A stretch of 64,000 nucleotides of DNA, taken from Arthrobacter citreus (GTDB taxonomy: Bacteria > Actinomycetota > Actinomycetes > Actinomycetales > Micrococcaceae). The notes below the pieces were generated by a model. It saw nothing but the letters and a program-made list of their open reading frames with translations, had not been told where the DNA came from and did no database searches. Positions 42,555-52,149 of the stretch are shown piece by piece (the stretch's first letter is position 1; each line of letters opens with the position of its first letter). The DNA lies in the NCBI RefSeq assembly GCF_038405225.1, contig NZ_CP151657.1, forward strand, positions 3,596,001 to 3,660,000. Reading direction: 5' to 3'. A program made the translations under genes and the position numbers.

Positions 42555-42974
42555 CTAGCCGCGTTCCATAACCACCAGCAGTTCCTCACACATGGCGGCG
42601 CAGCGGCGGCAGGTCTCGGCGCAGATCCGGCAGTGGCCGTGCTCGGATGCATGCTGCTCGCACTCTTCGGCGCACTGGTGGCATGCAGCGGCGCAGGCGC
42701 GCAACAAGGCCGCCGTGCTTCCGTCATATCCGCTGTACCGGGTTCCGGTGCGTGCCACGGTGGCGCCGGTGGCTGCGCAGATGTCCGCGCAGTTCAGGTC
42801 CTTGCGGATGCATTCCACCATGTCCCCGAGCATGTCTTCGCTCAGGCACGCGTCGGCACAGGCGTTGCAGACCTGCACGCAGTCAAAGCATGCGATAACG
42901 CAGGTGGACACCGCCAACAGATCCGTTCCGGCGCCGTCGGGCCGTTCGCTGAGCATATCTTCGATGAGGGACAT
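42555..42974 (-). CDS. Cys-rich four-helix-bundle copper-binding protein
   Basis: 139 residues with about 16 Cys, most in helical CxxxC or CxxC spacing: VIACFDCVQVCNACADACLSED, LRACAAACHQCAEECEQHASEHGHCRICAETCRRCAAMCEEL. This is the DUF326/ferredoxin-like pattern of cytosolic copper-storage proteins (Csp type), which fill the bundle core with Cu(I). AAGGAG lies 6 nt before the ATG at 42974. It lies 1.0 kb from the metal ATPase gene and on the same strand, so joint metal handling is likely but not proved. Confidence 0.85.
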   Translation of the reverse strand: MSLIEDMLSERPDGAGTDLLAVSTCVIACFDCVQVCNACADACLSEDMLGDMVECIRKDLNCADICAATGATVARTGTRYSGYDGSTAALLRACAAACHQCAEECEQHASEHGHCRICAETCRRCAAMCEELLVVMERG

Positions 42975-43197
42975 GGCACTGCTCCTTTTCGCCTGCGGAA
43001 TAGAGGTGCTGTTCCGGCCGGCGGCGTGCCTGTGGCCGGGCTGTCAGGATAGCCCGGGGTACGGTTCCGGAGGCAGGGTCGGGAGCCGGTTCGAGGCTTG
43101 AGTGCACAGGTTTGGCAGCTGCGATTTGCGCCGGGGCATGGGCGCGGGTCTAGAATCGGGGTTAGCTCTCCGGAGCCGCCCGGCTGGTGCCGGGGAA

Positions 43198-43270
43198 GGG
43201 GCTTTAGCTCAGTTGGTAGAGCGTTTCGTTCGCAATGAAAAGGTCAGGGGTTCGATTCCCCTAAGCTCCA
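43198..43270 (+). tRNA. tRNA-Ala, anticodon CGC
   Basis: A 73-nt cloverleaf: acceptor GGGGCTT/AAGCTCC, D arm GCTC-AGTTGGTA-GAGC, anticodon stem TTTCG/TGAAA (one G-T) with loop TTCGCAA, variable AGGTC, T arm AGGGG-TTCGATT-CCCCT, discriminator A. Anticodon CGC reads GCG (Ala). CCA is not encoded. A perfect terminator hairpin follows. Confidence 0.95.
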
Positions 43271-43290
43271 CAGGAATAAGGAAAAGCCGA

Positions 43291-43324
43291 AGGCTGCCCC
43301 ACCAATAGGTGGGGCAGCCTTTTG
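43291..43324. terminator. Strong bidirectional terminator
   Basis: AGGCTGCCCCACC (43291-43303) pairs perfectly with GGTGGGGCAGCCT (43308-43320) over the loop AATA, followed by TTTT. It serves the tRNA on the plus strand and can serve the ABC importer operon on the minus strand. Confidence 0.9.
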
Positions 43325-43347
43325 CATAACGTCCGTGAGAGTTACAC

Positions 43348-44111
<764 letters not shown>

Positions 44112-44115
<4 letters not shown>

Positions 44116-45131
44116 CCGTTGCCTCCTATTCCTTTGCCGGGGGGCGTTTCGAGGGCAACGGCGGCTCCGCCGCCGGCCGGAGTTCCGGCACCAGGGGCGG
44201 CGGCGCGGGATGCCCCGCGCACCGCGGTCCTCTCAGTGCGGCGGCCGCTTCCGCGTGAGAAACGCTTCTCAATGAAGTGCTGGCCGACCATGAGCACCGA
44301 GGTGAAGAGCAGGTACCAGATTGAAGCGACAATGAGCAGCGGGACCGGAGTGAAAGTAACCGCCGAGATGCCCCGCGATACTCCGTAAAGGTCGACGCTC
44401 AGTGGAATTGCGGCGACCAGGGACGTGGTTTTCAGCATCGAGATAACCTCGTTGCCTGTGGGCGGAACAATGACCTTCATTGCTTGCGGAATAACCACAA
44501 AGCGCATTGTTTGCGCCCAGGACAGGGCCAGCGCCTTCGATGCTTCCTCCTGTCCGTCATCAACTGAGAGCAGCCCGGCACGGACGATTTCGGACATGTA
44601 CGCCGCCTCATTCAGTGCCAGTCCGATAACAGCCGTCACGAAAAGATTGGTGAAAACGCCGTTGTTGACCGTGATCCACGGATCCATGAAAGGGATTCCT
44701 ATGGTGAACACGGGGTAGATCAGGGCGACGATTCCCCAGAACACCAACTGTACGTAGACGGGCGTGCCGCGGAAGATCCATAGATACAGCCAAGCGATAT
44801 TCCGGACAACGGGGTTTGGGGAAAGGCGCATGATGGCCAGCAGCAGTCCCAGCAGAATTGCTGCCGCCATCGAGTACACAGTCAGCTGCAGGGTGGTCAG
44901 GGCGGCCTGACTGATGCGCTGGTCGAAGAGATACTTGCCAACCTCGGACCATCCGTACTGTTCACGCTGGGCGGCGTCGATAATGAAGATGCCCAGCGCG
45001 ATGACAAGGGCCACCGCGGCAATGTTCCTCCACGGGTGGCGCAACGGAATGGCCCGCAGCTGCGCGCCGTCCGGATAATCGGATTCCGCCGTGGCCCGGC
45101 CATCTGTTGATCCGCTCAGGGGCGGCGTCAC
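44112..45131 (-). CDS. Polar amino-acid ABC transporter permease
   Basis: 339 residues. About 5 spans of the HisMQ type contain the permease (EAA) loop [52 protein letters not shown]. The N-terminal 25 residues are hydrophilic, and a Pro/Ala/Gly-rich C-terminal tail of about 45 residues ([19 protein letters not shown]) is longer than usual. It overlaps the ATPase gene and follows the binding-protein gene by 6 nt. Confidence 0.92.
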
Positions 45132-45137
45132 AGTCTG

Positions 45138-46049
45138 CTAGCCTGCCGCAGCGACATTGAGTGTGGCTGTTTCGACCCCGCCGCTTTCAACGCCCCATAC
45201 GGAAAGAATCTCGTTGTAGGTGCCGTCGTCGATAAGGGCTTGAAGTGCCTTCTGCAGGACCGGTGTCAGCTCGGACCCCTTCGCCATGGGGATTCCATAG
45301 GGTGCAACCTCGGACGGATCACCGGCGGTCTGCAGTTTCCCCTCACTTTTGGAAATGGCGTAAAGCGTCACGGGCGAGTCCGCACTCATGGCGTCGACCT
45401 GGCCGATGACCAGCGCATTGGTCGCCTGGTCCTGGGAGTCATAACGGAAGATCTCGATCGCCGCGTTCCCGGCATCTGTGCAGGCCTTGGACTTGGCCGG
45501 CACCTCGTGGGTGTCCTCGTAGGTGGTCGCCTGAACCGCAACCCGAAGTCCGCACGAGTTGTCGGGGTCAACGTCCTTCCCCTCCGGTGACGCCCACTGG
45601 ATGCCTGCCGAGTAATAGTTGATGAAGTCGGCCTGCTTTTCCCGTTCGATGGTATCCGTGAAGGAAGACATGCCCATATCGGCTTTTCCGCCATTTACGG
45701 AGGGAATAATGTTGTCAAAGGTTCCGATGTCGAAATTCACGCTCAACCCCAGAGACTGGCCCAAGGCATTAGTCAGGTCCACGGACCAGCCCGCGGGATC
45801 CCCCTCCGGATTTTTGAACTCGTTAGGGGGGTAGTTGTTGGCCATGCCGACATTAAGCACTCCGGCCGCCTTGATGTCTTCCGGCAACATTGCCGCCAGC
45901 TCTTCGTTCTTCTCGACGGAGATAGTTTCTCCGTCCGTGCTGCCGGTTCCCCCGGTGGGTGACTCTGCGGCACTGTTGTCGACGCAGCCCGTTAGCAACA
46001 GGCCTGCGGTGAGTGCGGTTAGCGCGGTGAGTGTGTAGGTGGCACGCAT
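45138..46049 (-). CDS. Amino-acid ABC transporter substrate-binding lipoprotein
   Basis: 303 residues. A signal peptide with lipobox LLTGC anchors it outside the membrane. The mature part has the family-3 layout: GVLNVGMANNYPPNEFKNPEGDPAGWSVDLTNALGQSLGL, then FDNIIPSVNGGKADMGMSSFTDTIEREKQADFINYYSAG. GAGGA lies 5-10 nt before ATG 46049. Family-3 proteins bind polar amino acids such as Glu, Gln, His, Arg or cystine; which one is not clear here. Confidence 0.92.
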   Translation of the reverse strand: MRATYTLTALTALTAGLLLTGCVDNSAAESPTGGTGSTDGETISVEKNEELAAMLPEDIKAAGVLNVGMANNYPPNEFKNPEGDPAGWSVDLTNALGQSLGLSVNFDIGTFDNIIPSVNGGKADMGMSSFTDTIEREKQADFINYYSAGIQWASPEGKDVDPDNSCGLRVAVQATTYEDTHEVPAKSKACTDAGNAAIEIFRYDSQDQATNALVIGQVDAMSADSPVTLYAISKSEGKLQTAGDPSEVAPYGIPMAKGSELTPVLQKALQALIDDGTYNEILSVWGVESGGVETATLNVAAAG

Positions 46050-46262
46050 AATTGGTCCTCGGTTTGAAGTGGACTGAATAATTCATGGCGTGCTTTTGAC
46101 CGGGTTAATGCGAGTTTTCTTAATATCTGGGGGGTACCGGTCTTAGGAAAGCGATCCTAGCCCACTTTTGCGGTGCCGCTGCCGGGGCGAATACTCGAAT
46201 CCATGGATATCCCCTGGCAATTGGGGTCCAACCACCGTTCGGGTCCAGGCGGTGCTGTCCGC

Positions 46263-46685
46263 TTAGTCAGCGCTGGGGCGCTGCCGCTGCTGTTTTGTTG
46301 CTGACCGCTGCTTTTTGGCATCGAGGCGCCGAAAGTTCGAACCCCGCGTCCGTTTGGTCTTCCTGCGCAGGGCAGCCTCGGGAGCCAGACCATCCGCCAC
46401 CAACTCAGCGAGCTTGGTCAGGGCTATTTCCCGGTTGCGCAGCTGTGAACGCTGCTCCGATGCCGTCACCGTCACCACGCCGTCGATCAGGCGACGCTGC
46501 AGGCGGGTAAGCAGCAGTTCCCGCTGGTTGTCGGACAGGACCGCCGATTCGGCGATGTTCCAGGACACCGAGGCGCGGCTGTCGGAGGTGTTCACATGCT
46601 GGCCGCCCGGCCCCGAGGAGCGGGAAAAGCGCCAGCTCAATTCCGACGCCGGGATCGTGAGCGCGGGTGAGACCAACAAATCCAT
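46263..46685 (-). CDS. arfB: Ribosome-rescue peptidyl-tRNA hydrolase ArfB
   Basis: 140 residues. The catalytic GGQ is in RSSGPGGQHVNTSDSRASVSW. The C-terminus is basic and Lys/Arg-rich (RRKTKRTRGSNFRRLDAKKQRSATKQQRQRPS), the tail that enters the mRNA channel of stalled ribosomes. It releases nascent chains from ribosomes lacking a stop codon. ATG 46685 is chosen because TGGAG lies just upstream; a frame start at 46724 has no such site. Confidence 0.9.
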   Translation of the reverse strand: MDLLVSPALTIPASELSWRFSRSSGPGGQHVNTSDSRASVSWNIAESAVLSDNQRELLLTRLQRRLIDGVVTVTASEQRSQLRNREIALTKLAELVADGLAPEAALRRKTKRTRGSNFRRLDAKKQRSATKQQRQRPSAD

Positions 46686-46734
46686 ATCTCCAGCGTCCCA
46701 CGGCTCGGCTGCGAGCCCCTCCATCAGAGGGATA

Positions 46735-48054
46735 TTAGACCGCCTTCACCACGGGCAGGTCCGACCACTCGGTGGTGAAGCGGGGCGAGGCGAAGTTCCG
46801 GGCCATCGTCCAGTCGGGTTTGGCGGAGGCCATTCCGGCCAATCCCAGGCCGATACTGGCGGCACCGTACTTGTCCGTGACCTGCGCCAGCAGCGGTCCG
46901 ATGTCCGGCTGCTCCGGGCCGGCGTCAAAGAGGTCAAACACCGGCTCTGCCCCGGCTGGGGACAGGCCGGTGAGCATGATGCCGGCCTTGGCGTAGGGAG
47001 CGCCCTCCACCACCTGCGGGTCCATGGTCGTGATGGCCGCCCGCGTGAGCAGCAGGGGATCGGCGGTGGGCCGCTCCAGCCGCACTGTCGCCGAGGGGGA
47101 GGACGGCGCCGTCGTACTAAACCGGGAGGTGGCAGCGAAAACCGTCATCACGGTGGCGAGCTGGCCCTCCTTCGCCAGCCGGATGGCCGCTTTTTGCGCG
47201 TAGAGGCTCATGACCTGCCGCATGGAGTCGCGGGTGGTGACCGGCGTCGCGAAGCTGCGCGAAAAGAGCACCTGCTGCTTGTCCGCGGATTCGGTTTCCA
47301 TCGGGATGCACGCGGTCCCGTTCAGCTCCAGCACGGTCCGTTGCAGGACCACGGAGAACTTCGCGCGGATCAGAGTGGGATCGGCGTCGCGCAGGTCCGC
47401 AATTGTGTGGATGCCCAGCGCGTTCAGCCGGGTTCCGTTGCGCGCGCCCACGCCCCACAGTCCGGTGACGGGAACCCGGGACATGATGGTGTCGACGGCG
47501 GCGGGGCCGAGGGTGTCAAGGTTGCAGACCCCGCCCAGGTGGGGATTCTGCTTGGCAATCCGGTTGGCGAACTTGGCCAGGGTTTTTGTGCTGCCGATGC
47601 CCACGCAGACCGGCAGGCCGATGTTCCGCGCCACCGCCGCCCGAATCTCGGTTCCGCGGCTGCGCAGCTGTTCGTCGGTTCCGAACAGGTGCAGGAAGCA
47701 CTCATCGATGGAATAGATTTCCTGCTCCGAGGAAAACCGCGCCAGCAGCTGCATCACCCGCGAACTCAGGTCTCCGTACAGCTCGTAGTTGCTGGAGCGC
47801 TGCACCAGGCCCAGCTTCGGAGCCGCCTCGGCCAGCTTGAACCACGGCTCCCCGGTCTTGATGCCCAGGGCCTTGGCCTCGTCGGAGCGCGCCACCACGC
47901 AGCCGTCATTGTTGGAGAGCACCACCACGGGAATGCCGGCCAGCTTCGGATCGAAGACGCGCTCGCAGGAGACATAGAAGCTGTTGACGTCCACCAGGGC
48001 GAAACGCTGCTGTTCAGCTAGACGTGGTGCAGGCACCGGGTCACCACGCCCCAT
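46735..48054 (-). CDS. umuC: Y-family DNA polymerase, UmuC type
   Basis: 439 residues. [40 protein letters not shown] and [11 protein letters not shown] carry the catalytic acids. [17 protein letters not shown] and [18 protein letters not shown] are the helix-hairpin-helix motifs of UmuC. It performs error-prone bypass of damaged DNA. The start at 48054 overlaps the umuD gene by 37 nt; an in-frame GTG at 48036 is an alternative. The gene is cotranscribed with umuD under a LexA box. Confidence 0.92.
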   Translation of the reverse strand: MGRGDPVPAPRLAEQQRFALVDVNSFYVSCERVFDPKLAGIPVVVLSNNDGCVVARSDEAKALGIKTGEPWFKLAEAAPKLGLVQRSSNYELYGDLSSRVMQLLARFSSEQEIYSIDECFLHLFGTDEQLRSRGTEIRAAVARNIGLPVCVGIGSTKTLAKFANRIAKQNPHLGGVCNLDTLGPAAVDTIMSRVPVTGLWGVGARNGTRLNALGIHTIADLRDADPTLIRAKFSVVLQRTVLELNGTACIPMETESADKQQVLFSRSFATPVTTRDSMRQVMSLYAQKAAIRLAKEGQLATVMTVFAATSRFSTTAPSSPSATVRLERPTADPLLLTRAAITTMDPQVVEGAPYAKAGIMLTGLSPAGAEPVFDLFDAGPEQPDIGPLLAQVTDKYGAASIGLGLAGMASAKPDWTMARNFASPRFTTEWSDLPVVKAV

Positions 48055-48443
48055 ACGGACAGTTCGGCCGGATCCGGCACGGGAATATCGGTCGAACCGG
48101 GGCTGTCGGCATGCAGGAAGATTCCGTGTCCGGTGAGCAGCAGGCGCCGGATGGTCAGTTCACCGTTCAGGACGGCGACGACGACGGATCCGTCCTTGGG
48201 CGTCAGGGACCGGTCCACGATAATCTCGTCACCGTCGCTGATGCCGGCGCCGTCCATGGCGTCGCCGGAGACCCGCATGATGAAGGTGGACGTGGCATCC
48301 CGGATCAGGTGCCGGTTCAGGTCTATCCCGGCGTCGTAATAATCCTGGGCCGGGGAGGCGAAGCCGGCCGGCAGAGTGGACCGGTTTGCAGCGGCCTCCC
48401 CGCCCCCGGAGCGCGGGGAAGGGTTCGCGGAAAAGACTGCCAT
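48018..48443 (-). CDS. umuD: UmuD-like S24 protein with Lys-to-Arg at the catalytic base
   Basis: 141 residues. A likely cleavage site Ala26-Gly27 lies in [13 protein letters not shown], and the nucleophile is Ser59 in [12 protein letters not shown]. In LexA and UmuD the general-base Lys sits in VKRL or VKKL; here the aligned sequence is ELTIRRLLL with Arg99 (codon CGG). Self-cleavage would be expected to fail or be slow unless Arg substitutes or another Lys serves. AGGAGAGG lies before ATG 48443. It normally forms the accessory subunit of Pol V. Confidence 0.88.
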   Translation of the reverse strand: MAVFSANPSPRSGGGEAAANRSTLPAGFASPAQDYYDAGIDLNRHLIRDATSTFIMRVSGDAMDGAGISDGDEIIVDRSLTPKDGSVVVAVLNGELTIRRLLLTGHGIFLHADSPGSTDIPVPDPAELSVWGVVTRCLHHV

Positions 48444-48456
48444 GACCCGCCTCTCC

Positions 48457-48472
48457 TAGAACACACTTTCGA
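48457..48472 (-). promoter_or_regulatory. LexA (SOS) box upstream of umuDC
   Basis: Minus strand TCGAAAGTGTGTTCTA matches 14 of 16 positions of the actinobacterial SOS consensus TCGAACRNRYGTTCGA. It lies 14 nt before the umuD start codon. Confidence 0.8.
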
Positions 48473-48545
48473 ATGCCTTCAGGTTAGCACCGTGCCCCCG
48501 AGGGCAGCGGACGCCCGGCCGGGGATCTTCGGGACAGCGGCGGTT

Positions 48546-49874
48546 CTATGATCCGCGCAGGGCGGCGACGGGTTCAATCCGGGTGGCTCTCCGCGCCGGG
48601 AAGCTGCCGGCGGCCAGCCCCACCAGCGCTCCCAGCAGCGCCCCTCCGCAGGCCACCAGCGGATTAACGACGGGGATCCACTGCTGGGACGCCGAGATCG
48701 CGATGACGGCGAAAACTCCCGTGGCCGCGCCAAGGATTCCTCCGAGGAGGCCGACGATGACGGACTCGGTGACAAACTGCGCGGCAATTTGGCGGCCGGT
48801 CGCTCCGATGGCCCGACGCAGCCCAATTTCTCCGGTGCGCTCCATGACGGAGAGCATGGTGACGTTCGCGATCCCCACGCCACCGGCGAGAAGGACCACT
48901 ACGGAGAGGACAACAAAAATCAGGTTGACGTCGGCTTGGACATTATCCGCAAGCTGGGACCGCCCCCGGGGCGCAGCAACGTCGATCTGCTCGGGCGCAT
49001 CAGGGGAGAGGGCAAGGGCGGCCTGCTCCGCAATCTGGGGACCCGCACCGATGACGATGCGGCTCTGGAGTTCTCCCGGTGCGCTGAGGCCAAAATCAGC
49101 GCGCGCCGCCCCGGTGGAAATGACCACGCTGTCGAGAAGCTCGGGCCGCTGCTGGACATCGCCGAAGACGCCGACGACGGCGTAGGGCAGGCCGTCGATA
49201 AAGATGGACGGTTGCGAATCAACACGGGTGATGCCCAGCCGGTCGGCGAGCCTGTCGCCCAGGACAGCCACGCGGTCGCGCCTTTGGTCATGTCCCTGGT
49301 CGAAGAGGCGGCCGTGGCGGACCTTTCCCTCGAGCGTCTCAACGAGCCCGGACGAAGCGGCAAATACCCGCGGTGGTGCGCTGATGGGTGCCGAAGGATC
49401 GTTGACGGGCACCGCGGTCACTGTGCCTTCGCGGAGTTTCACTTCAGTGACCAGAGCCGCCTGCTCAATTCCAGCGAGGCGCTCCATCCGGTCCACGGCG
49501 TCCCAGGGAAGCGACGCTGTGGCAACACTGTTGCCGTCAGCGTTCCGGGCCTCCGCAGGGGACGCGACTATCTGGGTGGCAGCGAAGGAATCGAACTGCC
49601 TGGCCAGTTGGCCCGCAGTGGTCTGGGCGAACCCCAGCGTTGCCACCAGTGCGCCGATGCCCAGGACGGTCCCTGCCAGGGTCATCAGGAGCCGTCCGGG
49701 CCGGGTGCCGAAATCCGACGTCGCTTCGGTCAACAGGTCCATAAAGCTGAACCGGTCGGAGGCCGGTACGGAGCGGAGAAGCTCGGGCTGTTCCCCGCCG
49801 TCCGGGAGGCCGGGCCGGCCATCGGGGGAAGGGGAGCTAACCGGGGCCGGGCGTCGTCGTCTCTGTCCTCTCAT
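48546..49874 (-). CDS. MacB/FtsX-type ABC transporter permease
   Basis: 442 residues. One span near the N-terminus (PGRLLMTLAGTVLGIGALVATLGFA), a large external domain of about 240 residues (DRMERLAGIEQAALVTEVKLREG, then DVQQRPELLDSVVI), and three C-terminal spans (VDVNLIFVVLSVVVLLAGGVGIANVTMLSVMERTGEIGLRRAIGATGRQI) give the standard MacB layout. The N-terminal 45 residues are a Pro/Asp-rich cytoplasmic lead. It overlaps the ATPase gene by ATGA. It is the last gene of a four-gene operon. Confidence 0.88.
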   Translation of the reverse strand: MRGQRRRRPAPVSSPSPDGRPGLPDGGEQPELLRSVPASDRFSFMDLLTEATSDFGTRPGRLLMTLAGTVLGIGALVATLGFAQTTAGQLARQFDSFAATQIVASPAEARNADGNSVATASLPWDAVDRMERLAGIEQAALVTEVKLREGTVTAVPVNDPSAPISAPPRVFAASSGLVETLEGKVRHGRLFDQGHDQRRDRVAVLGDRLADRLGITRVDSQPSIFIDGLPYAVVGVFGDVQQRPELLDSVVISTGAARADFGLSAPGELQSRIVIGAGPQIAEQAALALSPDAPEQIDVAAPRGRSQLADNVQADVNLIFVVLSVVVLLAGGVGIANVTMLSVMERTGEIGLRRAIGATGRQIAAQFVTESVIVGLLGGILGAATGVFAVIAISASQQWIPVVNPLVACGGALLGALVGLAAGSFPARRATRIEPVAALRGS

Positions 49875-50548
49875 GCGGGCAAGCCCACCCGTCCGTCAGC
49901 GATGCGGACGCAGTGGGCGGCGCGCTGAGCCACGGCTTGGTCGTGGGTGATGATGACCAGCGCGAGACCATCGGTGACGAGGTCTTCGAACAATTCCATG
50001 ACGTCCTGCGTGGTGCCCCCGTCGAGGTTGCCGGTCGGCTCGTCCGCCAGGAGCACGCTGGGGCGGGTGACGACGGCGCGGGCCACGGCAACCCGCTGGC
50101 GCTCGCCGCCGGAGAGTGTTCCGGGCAGGAAACCGATGCGGTGGCCCAGGCCCACGCGGAGGAGTGCTTCCCGTGCCCTCTCCACCCGTTCACCACGAGG
50201 GGTTCCGCTGTAGAGCATGGGCATCATGACGTTCTCCAGGACCGACCGGCGCGGCAGGAGGTGGAAAGCCTGGAAAACGAATCCGATGCGCTGGGCCCGG
50301 ACGGCGGCACGGGTGTCCTCGTCGAGGTCGCCAGTGAGGTGCCCGTCAAACCGGTATTCGCCCACGCTGGGCCGGTCCAGCAGGCCCAGGATATTGAGCA
50401 TCGTGGACTTGCCCGATCCGCTCGGTCCCACAATCGACACGTAGTCACCCTGCTGCACGGAGAGGTTGATGCCCTTCAGCGCCTGCACTTCCGGCGGGCC
50501 GGGAAAAGACCGGGTGACATCACGCAGTTCCAGGAGGGGCTGGTTCAC
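49871..50548 (-). CDS. MacB/LolD-type ABC transporter ATPase
   Basis: 225 residues. GPSGSGKST is Walker A, VFQAFHLLPRRSVLENVMMPMLY the Q-loop, LSGGERQRVAVARAVV the signature, VLLADEPTGNLDGG Walker B, and IITHDQAVA the H-loop. GERQR and LADEPTGNLD are typical of the MacB/LolD group. It starts with GTG, overlapping the adaptor stop (GTGA). It energises the permease encoded downstream. Confidence 0.92.
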   Translation of the reverse strand: MNQPLLELRDVTRSFPGPPEVQALKGINLSVQQGDYVSIVGPSGSGKSTMLNILGLLDRPSVGEYRFDGHLTGDLDEDTRAAVRAQRIGFVFQAFHLLPRRSVLENVMMPMLYSGTPRGERVERAREALLRVGLGHRIGFLPGTLSGGERQRVAVARAVVTRPSVLLADEPTGNLDGGTTQDVMELFEDLVTDGLALVIITHDQAVAQRAAHCVRIADGRVGLPA

Positions 50549-52146
50549 TTACCCACCACAACCAGATCGCCTTCGGCCAGTTCCCCCTCAACCGGGGTCA
50601 CTTCCACCGCGCCCGGCGTGGCCAGGCCGCTGCGGACGACGACGAGCCGGGTGGCCGCCGCTTCGCCGTCACGGGGATCACCTTCAGCAACTTCCACCCG
50701 GGTCTCGCCGCCCGGGCCGGCGGTGAGGGCCGCATAGGGGACGGACAAAACCTCGCCGTCCGAGGCGCCGACGGCGATCGACACCCGAACGTTGGAGCCC
50801 TGCAGCTCCTGGATCTGCTCCGGGGACAACGGATCCGGCTGCAGCTGGACGTTCCAGCGCTGGGAGTCCCCTTCCCCCGGCGTCACGGCCGTGATGGTCG
50901 CTGAATGGGCGGTGCCGTCCGGCAGGTCAAAGGTCGCGGTGTCTCCGGCTTTGAGCAGGCGGGCATCCGCTTCAGCGGCGGAGCCGGACAACCCCAGAGT
51001 GGCACCTGACACGGTCATGGCTGAACCTTCGAGGATGGAACCCCGCTGAGTGGTGATGGCGTCAACGCGCCGGGGAAGATCAGCCAGGTACAGCACCTCA
51101 CCCGCCGGCAGAGTGGGCAGAGCAGCCTGCTCGGCCCGGCCCAGGTCCTCCTGCGCCTGTGCAAGCTGCGCGGCTGCTGCGTCAACGGCAGCCCGCTGAG
51201 GAGTATCGGTGCGGTCGGCGCCGACCTGCTGCCGGCGCAGTTCCGCAAGTCCGAGGGCATCAACCAGGCCTGCGATCTGCAGCGGATCCTGGGGCTTGGC
51301 CTGCCGGGCTGCCGCAAGCTCACGCTGTGCGCTGCTGACTGCGTTGTCGGCTTCCCGGATTTCCACCGGCGTGGCACCAACCGGCGTGGCTGCAAGATCG
51401 CTTTGGGCGGACAACAGTCCCTGCTCGGCCGCCCGGACCGACTCCTGCGCCCCGCGGAGCATATCCGCGCTTCCGTCCTCGGCTGCGGGCACGGAGTACC
51501 CCGCTGCGGCATACAGGGTGGATACGGCAGCGGCAGCGTCCAGGCCGAAGACGGGGTCCGCCGGATCGCCGGCATCAATCCCCACGGTTCGGACAGCTGT
51601 CTTGAACTGGGCAACATCGGGGCCGGAAACTCCAAAGTACAGGGTGCGGTAGGCCGGCAGCTCGCCGGGCAGCACGATGACGGGCCGGCCCGCAACCTCA
51701 AGGGCTATCGAAAGGCCCTTAAATTCCGTGCCCGCTTCCGGCACCTGGCCGGTGACCACGGCAGGACCGGAAATCGAAGTGGTGTCGATGCGTACTTCGA
51801 CGGGATCGGCGTAGGCAACTTCGCCGCGGATGGTCACGTCGTTGCTGAGCTGTCCGTAGTTAACGGGGACTGTCACCAGGCCGGGCTCCGGCGGTGCCGC
51901 GGCGCCGGCTGCATCGGCAGGGGAGAACAGGAACCTTCCGACCAGGAGGCCGGCGACCAGGCTCAGAACGGCAGCGGCAGTCACAATCCACAGCGTCCGG
52001 TTGCGCTGGAAGAGCGCGCCGGCTGCTGCCCGCAGCGACGGCCCGGCTGCAGCTTTCCGGGGCTCCTGCCCGTCTGTTTCCTCCAGGAGCAGGCCCAAGC
52101 CGACGGCGTCGTCCGCCGTAGGTGCGGAGCGGTTACGTCCAGGCAT
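50545..52146 (-). CDS. HlyD-like membrane-fusion adaptor with peptidoglycan-binding-like insert
   Basis: 533 residues. A cytoplasmic tail of about 45 residues precedes one span (LWIVTAAAVLSLVAGLLVGRFLF). Then comes a lipoyl/barrel part interrupted by FGVSGPDVAQFKTAVRTVGIDAGDPADPVFGLDAAAAVSTLYAAAGY, which resembles a peptidoglycan-binding domain. A coiled coil of about 130 residues and a beta-barrel end (GDTATFDLPDGTAHSATITAV) follow. Gram-positive adaptors of this kind link MacB-like pumps to the wall. ATG 52146 follows the lipoprotein stop by 3 nt. Confidence 0.85.
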   Translation of the reverse strand: MPGRNRSAPTADDAVGLGLLLEETDGQEPRKAAAGPSLRAAAGALFQRNRTLWIVTAAAVLSLVAGLLVGRFLFSPADAAGAAAPPEPGLVTVPVNYGQLSNDVTIRGEVAYADPVEVRIDTTSISGPAVVTGQVPEAGTEFKGLSIALEVAGRPVIVLPGELPAYRTLYFGVSGPDVAQFKTAVRTVGIDAGDPADPVFGLDAAAAVSTLYAAAGYSVPAAEDGSADMLRGAQESVRAAEQGLLSAQSDLAATPVGATPVEIREADNAVSSAQRELAAARQAKPQDPLQIAGLVDALGLAELRRQQVGADRTDTPQRAAVDAAAAQLAQAQEDLGRAEQAALPTLPAGEVLYLADLPRRVDAITTQRGSILEGSAMTVSGATLGLSGSAAEADARLLKAGDTATFDLPDGTAHSATITAVTPGEGDSQRWNVQLQPDPLSPEQIQELQGSNVRVSIAVGASDGEVLSVPYAALTAGPGGETRVEVAEGDPRDGEAAATRLVVVRSGLATPGAVEVTPVEGELAEGDLVVVGK

Positions 52147-52149
52147 CAA

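Noticed and set aside
43198-43270. tRNA gene as an island attachment site
   Set aside because: The tRNA is intact, with no repeated 3' end and no integrase nearby, and the accessory region lies 7 kb away.
43102-43308. 68-codon ORF containing ALAQLVERFVRNEKVRGSIPLSST
   Set aside because: This is the well-known false protein obtained by translating a tRNA gene; it spans tRNA-Ala(CGC).
46315-48021. 568-codon plus-strand open frame
   Set aside because: It lies antisense to arfB and umuC, which have full motifs, and its translation is low-complexity Gly/Arg/His-rich sequence.
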